A stretch of 64,000 bases of DNA from a virus (IMGVR_UViG_3300048930_000192:62001-126000), one strand, 5' to 3'. Counted from the stretch's first letter, positions 40,358 to 47,258 are shown. Numbers and translations: made by a program. Notes: generated from the letters alone by a model not told the origin.

Positions 40358-40642
40358 ATGACCAAACTTCCAATGCAGCCATTACACCGTGATCATCACG
40401 GCATAATTCGATTTGTAAAAAACAGGATCGTTAGGGATCTTCTTGATACGGCAACCGAAGCCGGTTTAATGGACATGAATTCAATTTGTATTGATGCCTG
40501 TAAAGGTAAATATACAGAACAAGAGCAGATGCAATTTGCCCAGTTAATTGGTTATTCATTGGGCGGGTTTGAGGAACTAAATTATAGTTCTCAGGAAGTG
40601 ATAGATGCGGCTCACCAGTCATACTTAGATTCTAAGGATTAA
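40358..40642 (+). CDS. Hypothetical protein
   Basis: 94 aa, MTKLPMQPLHRDHHGIIRFV..., helical, with IDACKGKYTEQEQMQFAQLIGYS. Resembles small conserved phage proteins of T4-like genomes in composition, but I cannot name it. GGAG 6 nt upstream of the second in-frame ATG decides the start. Confidence 0.72.
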   Translation: MTKLPMQPLHRDHHGIIRFVKNRIVRDLLDTATEAGLMDMNSICIDACKGKYTEQEQMQFAQLIGYSLGGFEELNYSSQEVIDAAHQSYLDSKD

Positions 40643-40643
40643 A

Positions 40644-40850
40644 ATGTGATTCAAATACGAACGGTTCAATTTCTTTTGCCGATCGTGTAAAGTTTATGGT
40701 CACAGAGACTTCTTATTCGGCCATGCTTTTGTTGGCGGCGGCTCACGAGAGTATGAAGAATACCTCAAGGGGCCGCATGTCTGCGCATTTAGCGAGAAAA
40801 TGACAAGGCGCAAAGTCTTGGAGAATAATGCAAAGTTGGTTCGGCACTAG
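40644..40850 (+). pseudogene. Zinc-ribbon-like gene with UGA as second codon
   Basis: After AAGGATTAAA the frame is ATG TGA TTC AAA TAC and then open for 66 codons: FFCRSCKVYGHRDFLFGH ... HVCAFSEKMTRRKVLENN. Two CxxC-like Cys groups suggest a zinc ribbon. Only the UGA at codon 2 breaks it; no good alternative start exists in frame. A TGG-to-TGA change, readthrough or a sequencing error are all possible. Confidence 0.5.
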
Positions 40851-40871
40851 AATTTGCAGGAGTGATGGGCG

Positions 40872-41180
40872 ATGGAAAATAATACAGAAGTAGATAATTC
40901 GTTGAAGATTGCCGGTGGTATTCGGATTCAGAACAACAGCAACCCATACGCCGTCGCGACCCACACCCTAGCTCGCCGAGTTAGAGAGTTGGAAACCGAG
41001 GCATCGAAATTGCGGCTCGACCTTGCCACTAAGACTGAGGCAATGGATAATCTTGCGAAGGCTGCGAAGGAACTTATAGATGTAGCCGACAATATGGGTT
41101 ACACCCACAATGATGCTTGTGCTGACAAAATAATTGCCGAACTTCGTAAAATGCTGGAGGAGACTGGATATGGAACGTGA
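40872..41180 (+). CDS. Coiled-coil hypothetical protein
   Basis: 102 aa with a long heptad-like helix (TLARRVRELETEASKLRLDLATKT). It overlaps the next gene, also coiled coil. Codon use becomes GC-rich towards its end. Confidence 0.7.
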   Translation: MENNTEVDNSLKIAGGIRIQNNSNPYAVATHTLARRVRELETEASKLRLDLATKTEAMDNLAKAAKELIDVADNMGYTHNDACADKIIAELRKMLEETGYGT

Positions 41181-41658
41181 TTACGACGACGCCGCAAACA
41201 CCGGTGTGTATATAGCCGGCGCGATAGCCGATGCCAAAACGATCGCTGACCTTAGAACTCAACTCACCGTGGCGACCGCCCGCGCGGAGAAGGCCGAGGC
41301 GGAACGGGACTCATACAAGAAGGCCAGGGTCGACGCGGCGGCGAAGGCTGAGGATGTTGCTGAGGCGTTGAAACGTACGGATGATTACGCGATGAGGGTA
41401 GAGCAGCATGATCTTGTGGTTCATCCACAATGTCGGGCGTTGCTCATCCTCGCCGCCGAGGTGCGGAGGTTGTCCGACGCGATAACTCGCGCGGAGAAGG
41501 CCGAGGTGGAACGCGAGAAACTATTGGCGTCGATGAACCGCATCGCCGCCATGCCCGTAGACGGGTGTACGCCTTCTGTGATTGAGTCAATGCTGCGACA
41601 GGCAAAGACTCTCGCTTGCAACGCCCACGACGCCGCGCGAAGGGAGGCGGGACTGTGA
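41170..41658 (+). CDS. Coiled-coil hypothetical protein, GC-rich
   Basis: 162 aa, almost all helix (LRTQLTVATARAEKAEAERDSYKKA, repeated AEKAE...). The DNA is distinctly GC-rich against its surroundings, suggesting recent import. Such proteins (RAEKAEAERD repeats) are common as hypothetical phage genes. Start chosen by GGAGGAGACT. Confidence 0.7.
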   Translation: MERDYDDAANTGVYIAGAIADAKTIADLRTQLTVATARAEKAEAERDSYKKARVDAAAKAEDVAEALKRTDDYAMRVEQHDLVVHPQCRALLILAAEVRRLSDAITRAEKAEVEREKLLASMNRIAAMPVDGCTPSVIESMLRQAKTLACNAHDAARREAGL

Positions 41659-41831
41659 AGCAACTCAAAGAGTGGTGGCGGCAGTTCTGTGACGACTGGC
41701 AAGTGAGTGCGATGTTGGCCGACGAAATGGAAGCTCAGCGGCTATGCCGATTAGACAAGCCGGCAAAGCCCATCGAGATCGTGCTGACAATCCGACTAGA
41801 CGCGGCCAAGCCGCAGGAGAGAGAAAAGTGA
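41655..41831 (+). CDS. Hypothetical protein
   Basis: 58 aa from GTG with GGGAGGCGG upstream: MKQLKEWWRQFCDDWQVSAM.... Coupled to the preceding gene and sharing its GC-rich composition. Confidence 0.65.
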   Translation: MKQLKEWWRQFCDDWQVSAMLADEMEAQRLCRLDKPAKPIEIVLTIRLDAAKPQEREK

Positions 41832-41871
41832 TCGATACAAGGCATCCAATGATAAATAATGACTCTGTGAC

Positions 41872-41900
41872 TTGACTTTAATTTGCCATACGTCTAGAAT
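41872..41900 (+). promoter_or_regulatory. Consensus phage promoter of RNA1 and tRNA-Ile2
   Basis: TTGACT, 17 bp with TTGCCATACGTC, TAGAAT; 26 bp before the long-stem RNA. Confidence 0.9.
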
Positions 41901-41925
41901 TGACGTAGAGAAAATGCAATTGAGT

Positions 41926-42059
41926 GAAACGGTTCGTGTCATGGTTCTTGAATATACGAGAACGACCCTAGCTAATGGTTCCTGAAAGAAGGGCAGCTTT
42001 TGTGCGAAAGTGGGCGCTTCGGCAATTTTCGATTCAAGAGCCATGACATGAACCGTTTC
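41926..42059 (+). ncRNA. Long-stem structured RNA 1
   Basis: The 28-nt arms 41,926-41,953 (GAAACGGTTCGTGTCATGG...) and 42,032-42,059 pair completely with two G-U wobbles, enclosing 78 nt with smaller hairpins. No reading frame fits. It follows a promoter directly and precedes a tRNA, the same arrangement as RNA2 at 43,800. Function unknown; RNase III processing or a free structured RNA are possible. Confidence 0.75.
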
Positions 42060-42095
42060 GGTATCTATGATAAGTGAATGAATTGATAATATAAT

Positions 42096-42171
42096 GGGGT
42101 CTTACCTTAGCCTGGCCTAAAGGAGAAAACTCATAATTTTCCTATCGCTGGTTCGAATCCAGCAGGCCCCA
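42096..42171 (+). tRNA. tRNA-Ile2 (CAU), probable TilS substrate
   Basis: 76 nt. Acceptor GGGGTCT/AGGCCCC, D-stem CCTT/AAGG, anticodon stem GAAAA/TTTTC with loop CTCATAA, T-arm GCTGG-TTCGAAT-CCAGC. The anticodon is CAU at 42,132-42,134. The loop is identical to that of bacterial tRNA-Ile2, whose C34 TilS converts to lysidine to read AUA, and the phage encodes a TilS. An elongator tRNA-Met cannot be excluded from anticodon alone. Confidence 0.85.
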
Positions 42172-42177
42172 CTTGTT

Positions 42178-42212
42178 CGTTCAAGTCCTAGTTGGTAAAG
42201 CATCTAACTCTT
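42178..42212 (+). tRNA. Partial tRNA-like fragment before a homing endonuclease
   Basis: TTCAAGTCCTAGTTGGTAAA followed by GCATCTAACTC resembles the D-arm and 5' anticodon strand of a tRNA. It breaks off before the homing nuclease gene, and no matching 3' half is seen after 42,939. Confidence 0.35.
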
Positions 42213-42246
42213 TATATTTCTAAATAGAAGTATAAGGAGTGAATAG

Positions 42247-42939
42247 ATGCGAGAAAAGAATTGTAAAAATTGCGGCGGCTACATTCCCGCGACCATTTTA
42301 ATAGATGGTTCTTATAAATCTCTAAAAGATAGAAGATTTTGCCTTTGTTGCCGACCTTTTAGATCCAAGGAAAAGATACCAAATTATTCAAATCCAAGAA
42401 AAGGAATAAAAAGAGAAGGCCGAGGCGGTAATCAATATACTCTAGCTAAAGAATTGGGTCTTCCTAAACCAACTGTCTCTAAAGAAACCAGAGACAAAAT
42501 CGGTGCTAAATCTAAGGGGAGACTAGTTTCCCAAGAAACCAAAGATAAAATTTCTTCGGCAATGAAACGCGCCGTTGAGTTGTATCCAGAATCTTATAAT
42601 TCTTCAAATCGCGGTAGAACAAAACAGATCATTGTAGACGGAATAAAATTCCAAGGTAAATGGGAACTAGAATTCTATAATTGGTGCAAAGATAATAATA
42701 TACAAATACGGCGGTGCTTAGAAAGTTTCCCATACAATTGGAATGGATCTAGGAAATACTTCCCCGACTTCTACTTAACGGAACTGAATATTTACACAGA
42801 AGTAAAGGGATATAAAACTGAACGAGATGAAGCAAAATGGTCTCAGTTTCCACACCAACTATTAATTGTTCAAAAACAGGATATAGAAAGAATAAGGAAT
42901 GGTACATTTAGTTTGAATACGGGGAATTACTTAAAATAA
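42247..42939 (+). CDS. Homing endonuclease-like protein with PD-(D/E)xK fold
   Basis: 230 aa. N-terminal zinc finger (CKNCGGYI ... CLCC), a tandem NUMOD3-like DNA-binding segment (SKETRDKIGAKSKGR, SQETKDKISSAMKRA), and a C-terminal nuclease with FQGKWELEFYNWCKDN, FPDFYL and YTEVKGY, the spacing of PD-(D/E)xK (EDxHD-type) homing nucleases. It likely cuts phage DNA lacking the insertion. AAGGAGTG site. Confidence 0.85.
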   Translation: MREKNCKNCGGYIPATILIDGSYKSLKDRRFCLCCRPFRSKEKIPNYSNPRKGIKREGRGGNQYTLAKELGLPKPTVSKETRDKIGAKSKGRLVSQETKDKISSAMKRAVELYPESYNSSNRGRTKQIIVDGIKFQGKWELEFYNWCKDNNIQIRRCLESFPYNWNGSRKYFPDFYLTELNIYTEVKGYKTERDEAKWSQFPHQLLIVQKQDIERIRNGTFSLNTGNYLK

Positions 42940-42971
42940 TGATGTTTGCAGAGTGTGGCCCCTTGGCCCTA

Positions 42972-43080
42972 ATCCCAAACCTGATTCGCCAATCAGACTG
43001 GGATACGCACGATTCTCACACTAATTGGCGTTACTGTGAGGATGGGCGGGCTAGTGATTGGCACCTTAAACAGTGCCAAT
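42972..43080 (+). promoter_or_regulatory. Three-hairpin leader
   Basis: ATCCCA...CTGATT-CGCC-AATCAG...TGGGAT (42,972-43,004), CTCACA...TGTGAG (43,015-43,040) and ATTGGCAC...GTGCCAAT (43,057-43,080) are consecutive stems in the gap before the gene at 43,106. The last could be a terminator or leader hairpin. Confidence 0.5.
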
Positions 43081-43105
43081 TACTTTTTGAATAAGGATCA
43101 GAATC

Positions 43106-43519
43106 ATGACCGATAATCGCACACCATTCTATTACTTGCACACCAACGGCAGTTTGATATACAAGCCTCATGCGGACGTTGCCGACCTCGAGGAAAGCGA
43201 CTTCGTGGTCGAGTACTGGGCTTGGAACGAAAACCGAGAAACACTCTGGAGTATTTTGATCGAAGGCCTTGGGTTGTCCGCCGCTCCAGAAATAACTGCA
43301 TCTCGGGTAGCAGAAATCGCACCTCATTGGCATTGCGATGCTCGCGATCTAGAACAATATATGGCTCGAATGGACGTAAATCCAGTTAGAGCCAAAGGTG
43401 TTGTGTTGTTCCTTCAAGATGTTCTGAAAATCGACCCGCGGGAATGGATGGATTGGTTTGCTTCTACTCCCGTGGGTGGTGAGCCAAATTACGAAACTAT
43501 GCCAAAGGCAAAGAAATGA
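43106..43519 (+). CDS. Hypothetical protein, paralogue of the gene at 44,523
   Basis: 137 aa. FYYLHTNGSLIYKP is a YDG-like hairpin, then helices ESDFVVEYWAWNENRETLW and LKIDPREWMDWFAS, ending GGEPNYETMPKAKK. The 44,523 protein matches in order (YLYIDGQI, IIEALGL, LNVDPDEFWNWVS, GETPDYATMP). No known family. Confidence 0.78.
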   Translation: MTDNRTPFYYLHTNGSLIYKPHADVADLEESDFVVEYWAWNENRETLWSILIEGLGLSAAPEITASRVAEIAPHWHCDARDLEQYMARMDVNPVRAKGVVLFLQDVLKIDPREWMDWFASTPVGGEPNYETMPKAKK

Positions 43520-43701
43520 TCCAGATACTCGTCATCCCTATGATAGTATGCTGGTTTGGTGGTATCGTAATGTGGGTTATTGCCTCAATTGTTGGCGGTG
43601 ATCGACCAGACCAAACCAGAGCTAATACTATCGGTAATGTGTTGATGATAGTGTGTGGTGTATGTGCATTGTGTGCGGCTTTTGCCGGTGAATTTAGGTA
43701 A
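43516..43701 (+). CDS. Two-helix membrane protein
   Basis: 61 aa with helices ILVIPMIVCWFGGIVMWVIA and VLMIVCGVCALCAAF. Coupled by a 4-bp overlap. Function unknown. Confidence 0.72.
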   Translation: MIQILVIPMIVCWFGGIVMWVIASIVGGDRPDQTRANTIGNVLMIVCGVCALCAAFAGEFR

Positions 43702-43733
43702 ACCAGTTATTAAAATCGTTGTCTTGACTTGAC

Positions 43734-43762
43734 TTGACTTTGATTTGCCGTGCGTCTAGAAT
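43734..43762 (+). promoter_or_regulatory. Consensus phage promoter of RNA2 and tRNA-Lys
   Basis: TTGACT, 17 bp with TTGCCGTGCGTC, TAGAAT. TTGAC is triplicated in tandem upstream (CTTGACTTGACTTGACTT), offering shifted -35 boxes. Confidence 0.9.
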
Positions 43763-43799
43763 TGTCTGTAAGAATTTGTTATCTATGACAAGTGAATAT

Positions 43800-44009
43800 C
43801 CGATTCTTGTTGTGTGGCATTGCCGTTAGTGGCAAAAGTGGAATCTTAGTTTGCAGCCGATAGCCCGACGTGGAAATGGGCGCCACACAAACTGAGTGAG
43901 GGAGACCAGACCGAGCCGTTAGGGATAACCAGCATATACAATCTGCATAGACGTATGCAAATACAAAGCAAACGAACGGTTAACGGCAATGCCACACAGC
44001 AAGAATTGG
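43800..44009 (+). ncRNA. Long-stem structured RNA 2
   Basis: Arms 43,800-43,828 and 43,981-44,009 form a 29-bp stem with two G-U pairs around 152 nt. Inside, CTTAGTTTG pairs with CAAACTGAG, GCCC with GGGC, and GCATA with TATGC. No reading frame fits. Same promoter-stem RNA-tRNA order as RNA1, though the sequences differ. Confidence 0.75.
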
Positions 44010-44027
44010 AATAGTATAAACGCGCTC

Positions 44028-44056
44028 GGGGTCGTAGCTTAGCCTGGCTCAGAGTC
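44028..44056 (+). tRNA. Orphan 5' tRNA half
   Basis: GGGGTCGTAGCTTAGCCTGG and following bases look like an acceptor 5' strand and D-arm. GGGTC could also pair with the 3' acceptor strand of the tRNA-Lys that follows, so it may be a remnant of duplication. Confidence 0.4.
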
Positions 44057-44066
44057 AGTCGTATTT

Positions 44067-44140
44067 GGGTCTTCAGCTTGTGTAGTTCAAGCACCGGTCT
44101 TTTAAACCGGATTAAATGAGTGCAAGTCTCATAGGACCCA
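44067..44140 (+). tRNA. tRNA-Lys (UUU)
   Basis: 74 nt. Acceptor GGGTCTT/AGGACCC, D-stem GCTT/AAGC, anticodon stem CCGGT/ACCGG with loop CTTTTAA (UUU at 44,101-44,103), T-arm ATGAG-TGCAAGT-CTCAT. The T-loop lacks the usual TTC. Lys-AAA codons are frequent in the AT-rich phage genes. Confidence 0.85.
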
Positions 44141-44147
44141 CTTTCCA

Positions 44148-44252
44148 ATGCTTAAGGATCGCGATGATGATGATGCAGAACGAACCCAAATGGTCGACCT
44201 TGTAATTGCTCGACGTGCAGAGGCAATCCGTAAGTTGAGTGTTAGTAATTAA
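44148..44252 (+). CDS. Possible small acidic protein
   Basis: 34 aa, MLKDRDDDDAERTQMVDLVI..., starting 8 bp after the tRNA with no clear ribosome site. Composition is protein-like but support is limited. Confidence 0.3.
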   Translation: MLKDRDDDDAERTQMVDLVIARRAEAIRKLSVSN

Positions 44253-44284
44253 GTTTATATAGTATATTGGTACTGGCAAATACA

Positions 44285-44520
44285 ACGTGGGATAGCTCAC
44301 CTGGGGGCCGTTGCGCCCCTGGGTGGGACCCCACTCCTAGATGAAGGGTTTGACCGATATGGTGGAAATGCCATATAAAGATTCATCTACTGGTATATTA
44401 TATAATTACCCGTGCCATCGAGTTGATCGCCGATGGCAGGATTTATATTGATAGTGGCATATATTTGTAGCCACTGATGCTTATGCAACTCACCAACACA
44501 TTAACTTGTCTTGGTGAGTT
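44285..44520 (+). promoter_or_regulatory. Multi-hairpin leader with sequestered ribosome site
   Basis: Stems in order: a G/C-rich hairpin near 44,296-44,332; TAGATGAA...TTCATCTA with an inner ATATGG/CCATAT; GCCATCG/CGATGGC (44,413-44,436); AGTGGC/GCCACT; and AACTCACCAA (44,487-44,496) with TTGGTGAGTT (44,511-44,520). The last stem hides GGTGAG, the ribosome site of the ATG at 44,523. Confidence 0.6.
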
Positions 44521-44522
44521 TT

Positions 44523-44948
44523 ATGGTCAATGAATTCCATTATCTGTATATAGATGGCCAGATATTATCCGGAACATGCGGTACCGTAAATATGGATAAA
44601 GATCCCAATATAATGGGATATTGGAAAGTAAATGTATGTGATGCCATATCAATGTACGATATGATTATCGAAGCTCTTGGTTTAGCAAACATAGACCAGA
44701 TTTATACTACCATAACAGATATTAAGGTATACGCATATGACTGGGATATAGTCTTAGATGGTGAAAGTCTTTTGCAATATATGTTGGAAACTAAACCAAC
44801 CTACTTTCTGCGCCGAGGAGCAAACAGGTTCATAAAATATGTTCTAAATGTAGACCCAGACGAATTTTGGAATTGGGTTAGTAATCAAGGCGAAACACCG
44901 GATTATGCAACAATGCCGGTTTATAAGGGAGTAGTTATAAATGCGTAG
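44523..44948 (+). CDS. Hypothetical protein, paralogue of the gene at 43,106
   Basis: 141 aa with YLYIDGQILSG, DMIIEALGLANIDQI, LNVDPDEFWNWVSN and GETPDYATMP in the same order as its paralogue. The ribosome site lies inside a 10-bp hairpin, suggesting translation only from transcripts starting or processed inside the leader. Function unknown. Confidence 0.75.
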   Translation: MVNEFHYLYIDGQILSGTCGTVNMDKDPNIMGYWKVNVCDAISMYDMIIEALGLANIDQIYTTITDIKVYAYDWDIVLDGESLLQYMLETKPTYFLRRGANRFIKYVLNVDPDEFWNWVSNQGETPDYATMPVYKGVVINA

Positions 44949-45201
44949 TTTAGTGGCATCTTTAATTTGTATGGTTTGTGTTACTTCTGTTGGTTGCTCT
45001 GATGCCTCATGGGAACGTAACACGAGTTATGGATCTAAACACAAGGTCCAACTATATTCTGGCGGCACAATGGTACAAGAATGGACTTCTACTGGTAGGG
45101 TCATGAGCCTGCAATCAGAAGATGGTTGGCAATTTGTTGATGCAGAAACCGGTCATTTGATAATTGTAACCGGCGATCTTGTCATTACAAAGTTAGATTA
45201 A
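44941..45201 (+). CDS. Putative small lipoprotein
   Basis: 86 aa. Signal MRSLVASLICMVCVTSVGC with a lipobox at Cys19. The mature part has QLYSGGTMVQEWTSTGRV, GWQFVDAETGHLIIVTGDLV. The final strands match the lipoprotein at 37,258. Lipid-anchored periplasmic or surface protein; function unknown. Confidence 0.75.
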   Translation: MRSLVASLICMVCVTSVGCSDASWERNTSYGSKHKVQLYSGGTMVQEWTSTGRVMSLQSEDGWQFVDAETGHLIIVTGDLVITKLD

Positions 45202-45279
45202 CATACCTCGTACTCGGCTCACCGTTGATAAATAACAATCTCACTAAATGGCATGGCAAGATAAATTTTGATTTGACAG

Positions 45280-45308
45280 TTGACAGTGAATTGCCATAAC
45301 GATATAAT
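45280..45308 (+). promoter_or_regulatory. Consensus phage promoter
   Basis: TTGACA, 17 bp with TTGCCATAACGA, TATAAT; a second TTGACA lies 7 bp upstream. Confidence 0.9.
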
Positions 45309-45335
45309 TTGTTGTCAATTAGCATAGTATTAGTA

Positions 45336-45409
45336 GGGTGCGTAGTCCAACCGGCAGAGACAATCGCCTTAAGAGCGATCCAGTACGGGTCCGAATCCCG
45401 TGGCACCCA
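45336..45409 (+). tRNA. tRNA with UAA anticodon (Leu-type, short variable loop)
   Basis: 74 nt. Acceptor GGGTGC/GCACCC, anticodon stem ATCGC/GCGAT with loop CTTAAGA (UAA at 45,370-45,372), T-arm ACGGG-TCCGAAT-CCCGT. It would read UUA (Leu), yet the variable loop is only 5 nt, whereas bacterial tRNA-Leu has a long variable arm. Charging identity is therefore open. Confidence 0.75.
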
Positions 45410-45453
45410 TTACCGTCCTGTTCTATCCCGTCCCACGATTCCGGAAAAATGCA

Positions 45454-45678
45454 ATGGTCGCTTTTATTTGGATTTTGAGTCACACCATGTTCATTGTGCC
45501 TCTCGCGTTTTGGACTCAACTCGAAATCACCGGATGGGCGTCTTACTCAAAGGGCGTATACAGCCCATTTAATTGGTGGCTTGCATTGCTCATCACCGCA
45601 GCCCTTTACTTTGTGCGACCCTGGATCCTCATTGTTCTTCTGGTAATCTCAATGATTGCCAGATTTGTGTTCATCTAA
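45454..45678 (+). CDS. Two-helix membrane protein
   Basis: 74 aa: AFIWILSHTMFIVPLAFW and a second long hydrophobic region (WWLALLITAALYFVRPWILI). Start supported by GGAAAAATGCAATG. Function unknown. Confidence 0.72.
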   Translation: MVAFIWILSHTMFIVPLAFWTQLEITGWASYSKGVYSPFNWWLALLITAALYFVRPWILIVLLVISMIARFVFI

Positions 45679-45702
45679 TACAAACCACTTCTTTGAAAGT
45701 TG

Positions 45703-46116
45703 ATGGTTGCCATGCTGACTAGGCCAATTTGCGTATATTGTTACACAGAGTTTATTCCCGTCGGCAATGAAACTGTTTGTGATCTTTGCGCCGACGAAGG
45801 AATTACCATCGACGAACCGTTAACCCTTACTGTCAAGGGCTTCCCAGCCAATCCACCCAATGCTTGTCGTACAATTGCAAGTTGTACGGTGCTCGATCAT
45901 GCACCGACCGGATCTACTCGCGACGAATATTTTGGGCTGAGGCGCGAACTTGCTTTGAAGTATGGTGGCCCCAAAGGCTACGCCGACATGAGTGATTTCG
46001 AGGATCGGTGCCCGTTTGATCCTAAAGACCCCGATGGTTCAAACGAAGCATCCGATAACGTAATTTATAACCTCATACACCGTTGCGTTGAGATTAGAAA
46101 GAACAGTAAACCATGA
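45703..46116 (+). CDS. Zinc-ribbon hypothetical protein
   Basis: 137 aa. CVYCYTEFIPVGNETVCDLC near the N-terminus is a zinc ribbon. The rest has YFGLRRELALKYGGPKGYAD and FDPKDPDGSNEASDNVIYNL. Coupled to the next gene. Not recognised. Confidence 0.7.
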   Translation: MVAMLTRPICVYCYTEFIPVGNETVCDLCADEGITIDEPLTLTVKGFPANPPNACRTIASCTVLDHAPTGSTRDEYFGLRRELALKYGGPKGYADMSDFEDRCPFDPKDPDGSNEASDNVIYNLIHRCVEIRKNSKP

Positions 46117-46349
46117 AATTTACACGAAGATTTAGGAAAAAAGCCATAGACTTAATGGCTTTAGTTAATGGCAGTAGATTCTATATTCGTGGTTATGATA
46201 TTGTGCCAGATGACCCGATTAAATGGGATAATTGGGAATATAACAGATCGATGCAAGTTGCCAAAGCAATGTTTCGCGATCTGCCTGTACCACCCGCTAA
46301 AAATGTGCCGAAGTTTCAACTGGTTAAACAAACTCCGCTCATTCTTTAA
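46113..46349 (+). CDS. Hypothetical basic protein
   Basis: 78 aa, MKFTRRFRKKAIDLMALVNG..., basic N-terminus, proline-rich C-terminus. Overlaps the previous stop by 4 bp. Not recognised. Confidence 0.65.
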   Translation: MKFTRRFRKKAIDLMALVNGSRFYIRGYDIVPDDPIKWDNWEYNRSMQVAKAMFRDLPVPPAKNVPKFQLVKQTPLIL

Positions 46350-46363
46350 GGAATAATTAAACC

Positions 46364-46966
46364 ATGAACACCCACGATTTAATTGATGCTGGCCATGAAC
46401 TACCTCGTTACAGCGACCTTCAATGTTCGCCCCGCGCTCTTACATTGGCAATTCACGGTCACAAACACCAACAGCGATCTGATGGTAAGGCTTACATCTC
46501 TCACCCTGTTCGTGTTGTTCGGCTATTGCAGCATTATTATATCTATGACGTGGATACTCTCGACACCGCAATTTGTCATGATCTGTTGGAAGATACAACG
46601 GTAACAGAGGATGATATTGAATACGCTTGTGGTCGCAAAGTTGTTAAAAACGTCAAAATGCTAACTGGTGTGTATTATGCCGACAAGGATACCACCAAGT
46701 TAACCACCGAACAAAAGACCAAACTAATTGTATCTAAGGTTGAATCTTATAATACTGCGGCCGCATTAGTTAAAATGGCTGATAGGTTGGATAACCTTAC
46801 TGATGCAATTGGTGTATGGTCTACCGAACGGATTGACGCCTATGCCAAACAGGCTAACCTTATGTTGGGTGCAATGGCTATTAACCAAAATGTTTGCTTT
46901 GATGATAATTCAAAGCAACTCCGTAATAAGTTGTATGGTGTGGCAAACTTTCTTTCAAGGAAATAA
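46364..46966 (+). CDS. MESH1/SpoT-like HD-domain (p)ppGpp hydrolase
   Basis: 200 aa. HGHKHQQRSDGKAYISHPVRV (first His), AICHDLLEDT (HD), and LVKMADRLDNLTDA (the KxADRxxN motif) match the hydrolase domain of RelA/SpoT proteins and stand-alone MESH1-type enzymes. It would remove the 3' diphosphate of (p)ppGpp, silencing the stringent response or alarmone-based phage defence. No synthetase domain is present. AAGGAATAATTAAACC precedes the ATG. Confidence 0.85.
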   Translation: MNTHDLIDAGHELPRYSDLQCSPRALTLAIHGHKHQQRSDGKAYISHPVRVVRLLQHYYIYDVDTLDTAICHDLLEDTTVTEDDIEYACGRKVVKNVKMLTGVYYADKDTTKLTTEQKTKLIVSKVESYNTAAALVKMADRLDNLTDAIGVWSTERIDAYAKQANLMLGAMAINQNVCFDDNSKQLRNKLYGVANFLSRK

Positions 46967-46967
46967 T

Positions 46968-47192
46968 ATGAATACTCTTATTAATATCGTCCTTTTTATC
47001 CTTGTTAATATCGCCCTTGTTGTTTTGATTGTATGCCTTGGCGCCTTGTCTGGTGCAGTATTGCGGTTCTTCTATGATGATTTGACCAGATGGGAGTCAT
47101 TTGGATATGGCGTAGTATCTCTAATTATGGTTGACTGGCTTTATACGGCTCAGAAGCAAGTTATCAAGTGGTCTTTTGGTGATCGAGGCTAA
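46968..47192 (+). CDS. Small membrane protein
   Basis: 74 aa: a strong N-terminal helix (IVLFILVNIALVVLIVCLGALSG), then WESFGYGVVSLIMVDWLY. Follows the hydrolase by 1 bp. Function unknown. Confidence 0.72.
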   Translation: MNTLINIVLFILVNIALVVLIVCLGALSGAVLRFFYDDLTRWESFGYGVVSLIMVDWLYTAQKQVIKWSFGDRG

Positions 47193-47222
47193 CGCTACTT
47201 GTAGTGGTTTCTCGCTGCGCTC

Positions 47223-47258
47223 GAAACAGGAGAGGCAAAGCCTCTCCTGTTTCCTTTT
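47223..47258 (+). terminator. Strong intrinsic terminator
   Basis: GAAACAGGAGAGGC-AAA-GCC and the rest of the arm to TTTC make a 14-bp perfect stem, followed by CTTTT. Confidence 0.9.

Noticed and set aside
40644-40850. General UGA-to-Trp recoding in this phage
   Set aside because: Many genes end in UGA at sensible places, often overlapping the next ATG, and their Trp codons are UGG.
41926-42059. Long-stem RNA1 as tmRNA, 6S RNA or ribozyme
   Set aside because: No tag frame or tRNA-like ends, no central bubble like 6S, and no hammerhead core (CUGAUGA...GAAA) was found.
44148-44252. Firm call of a 34-aa gene after tRNA-Lys
   Set aside because: Kept only at low confidence: no ribosome site, short, and within a structured leader region.
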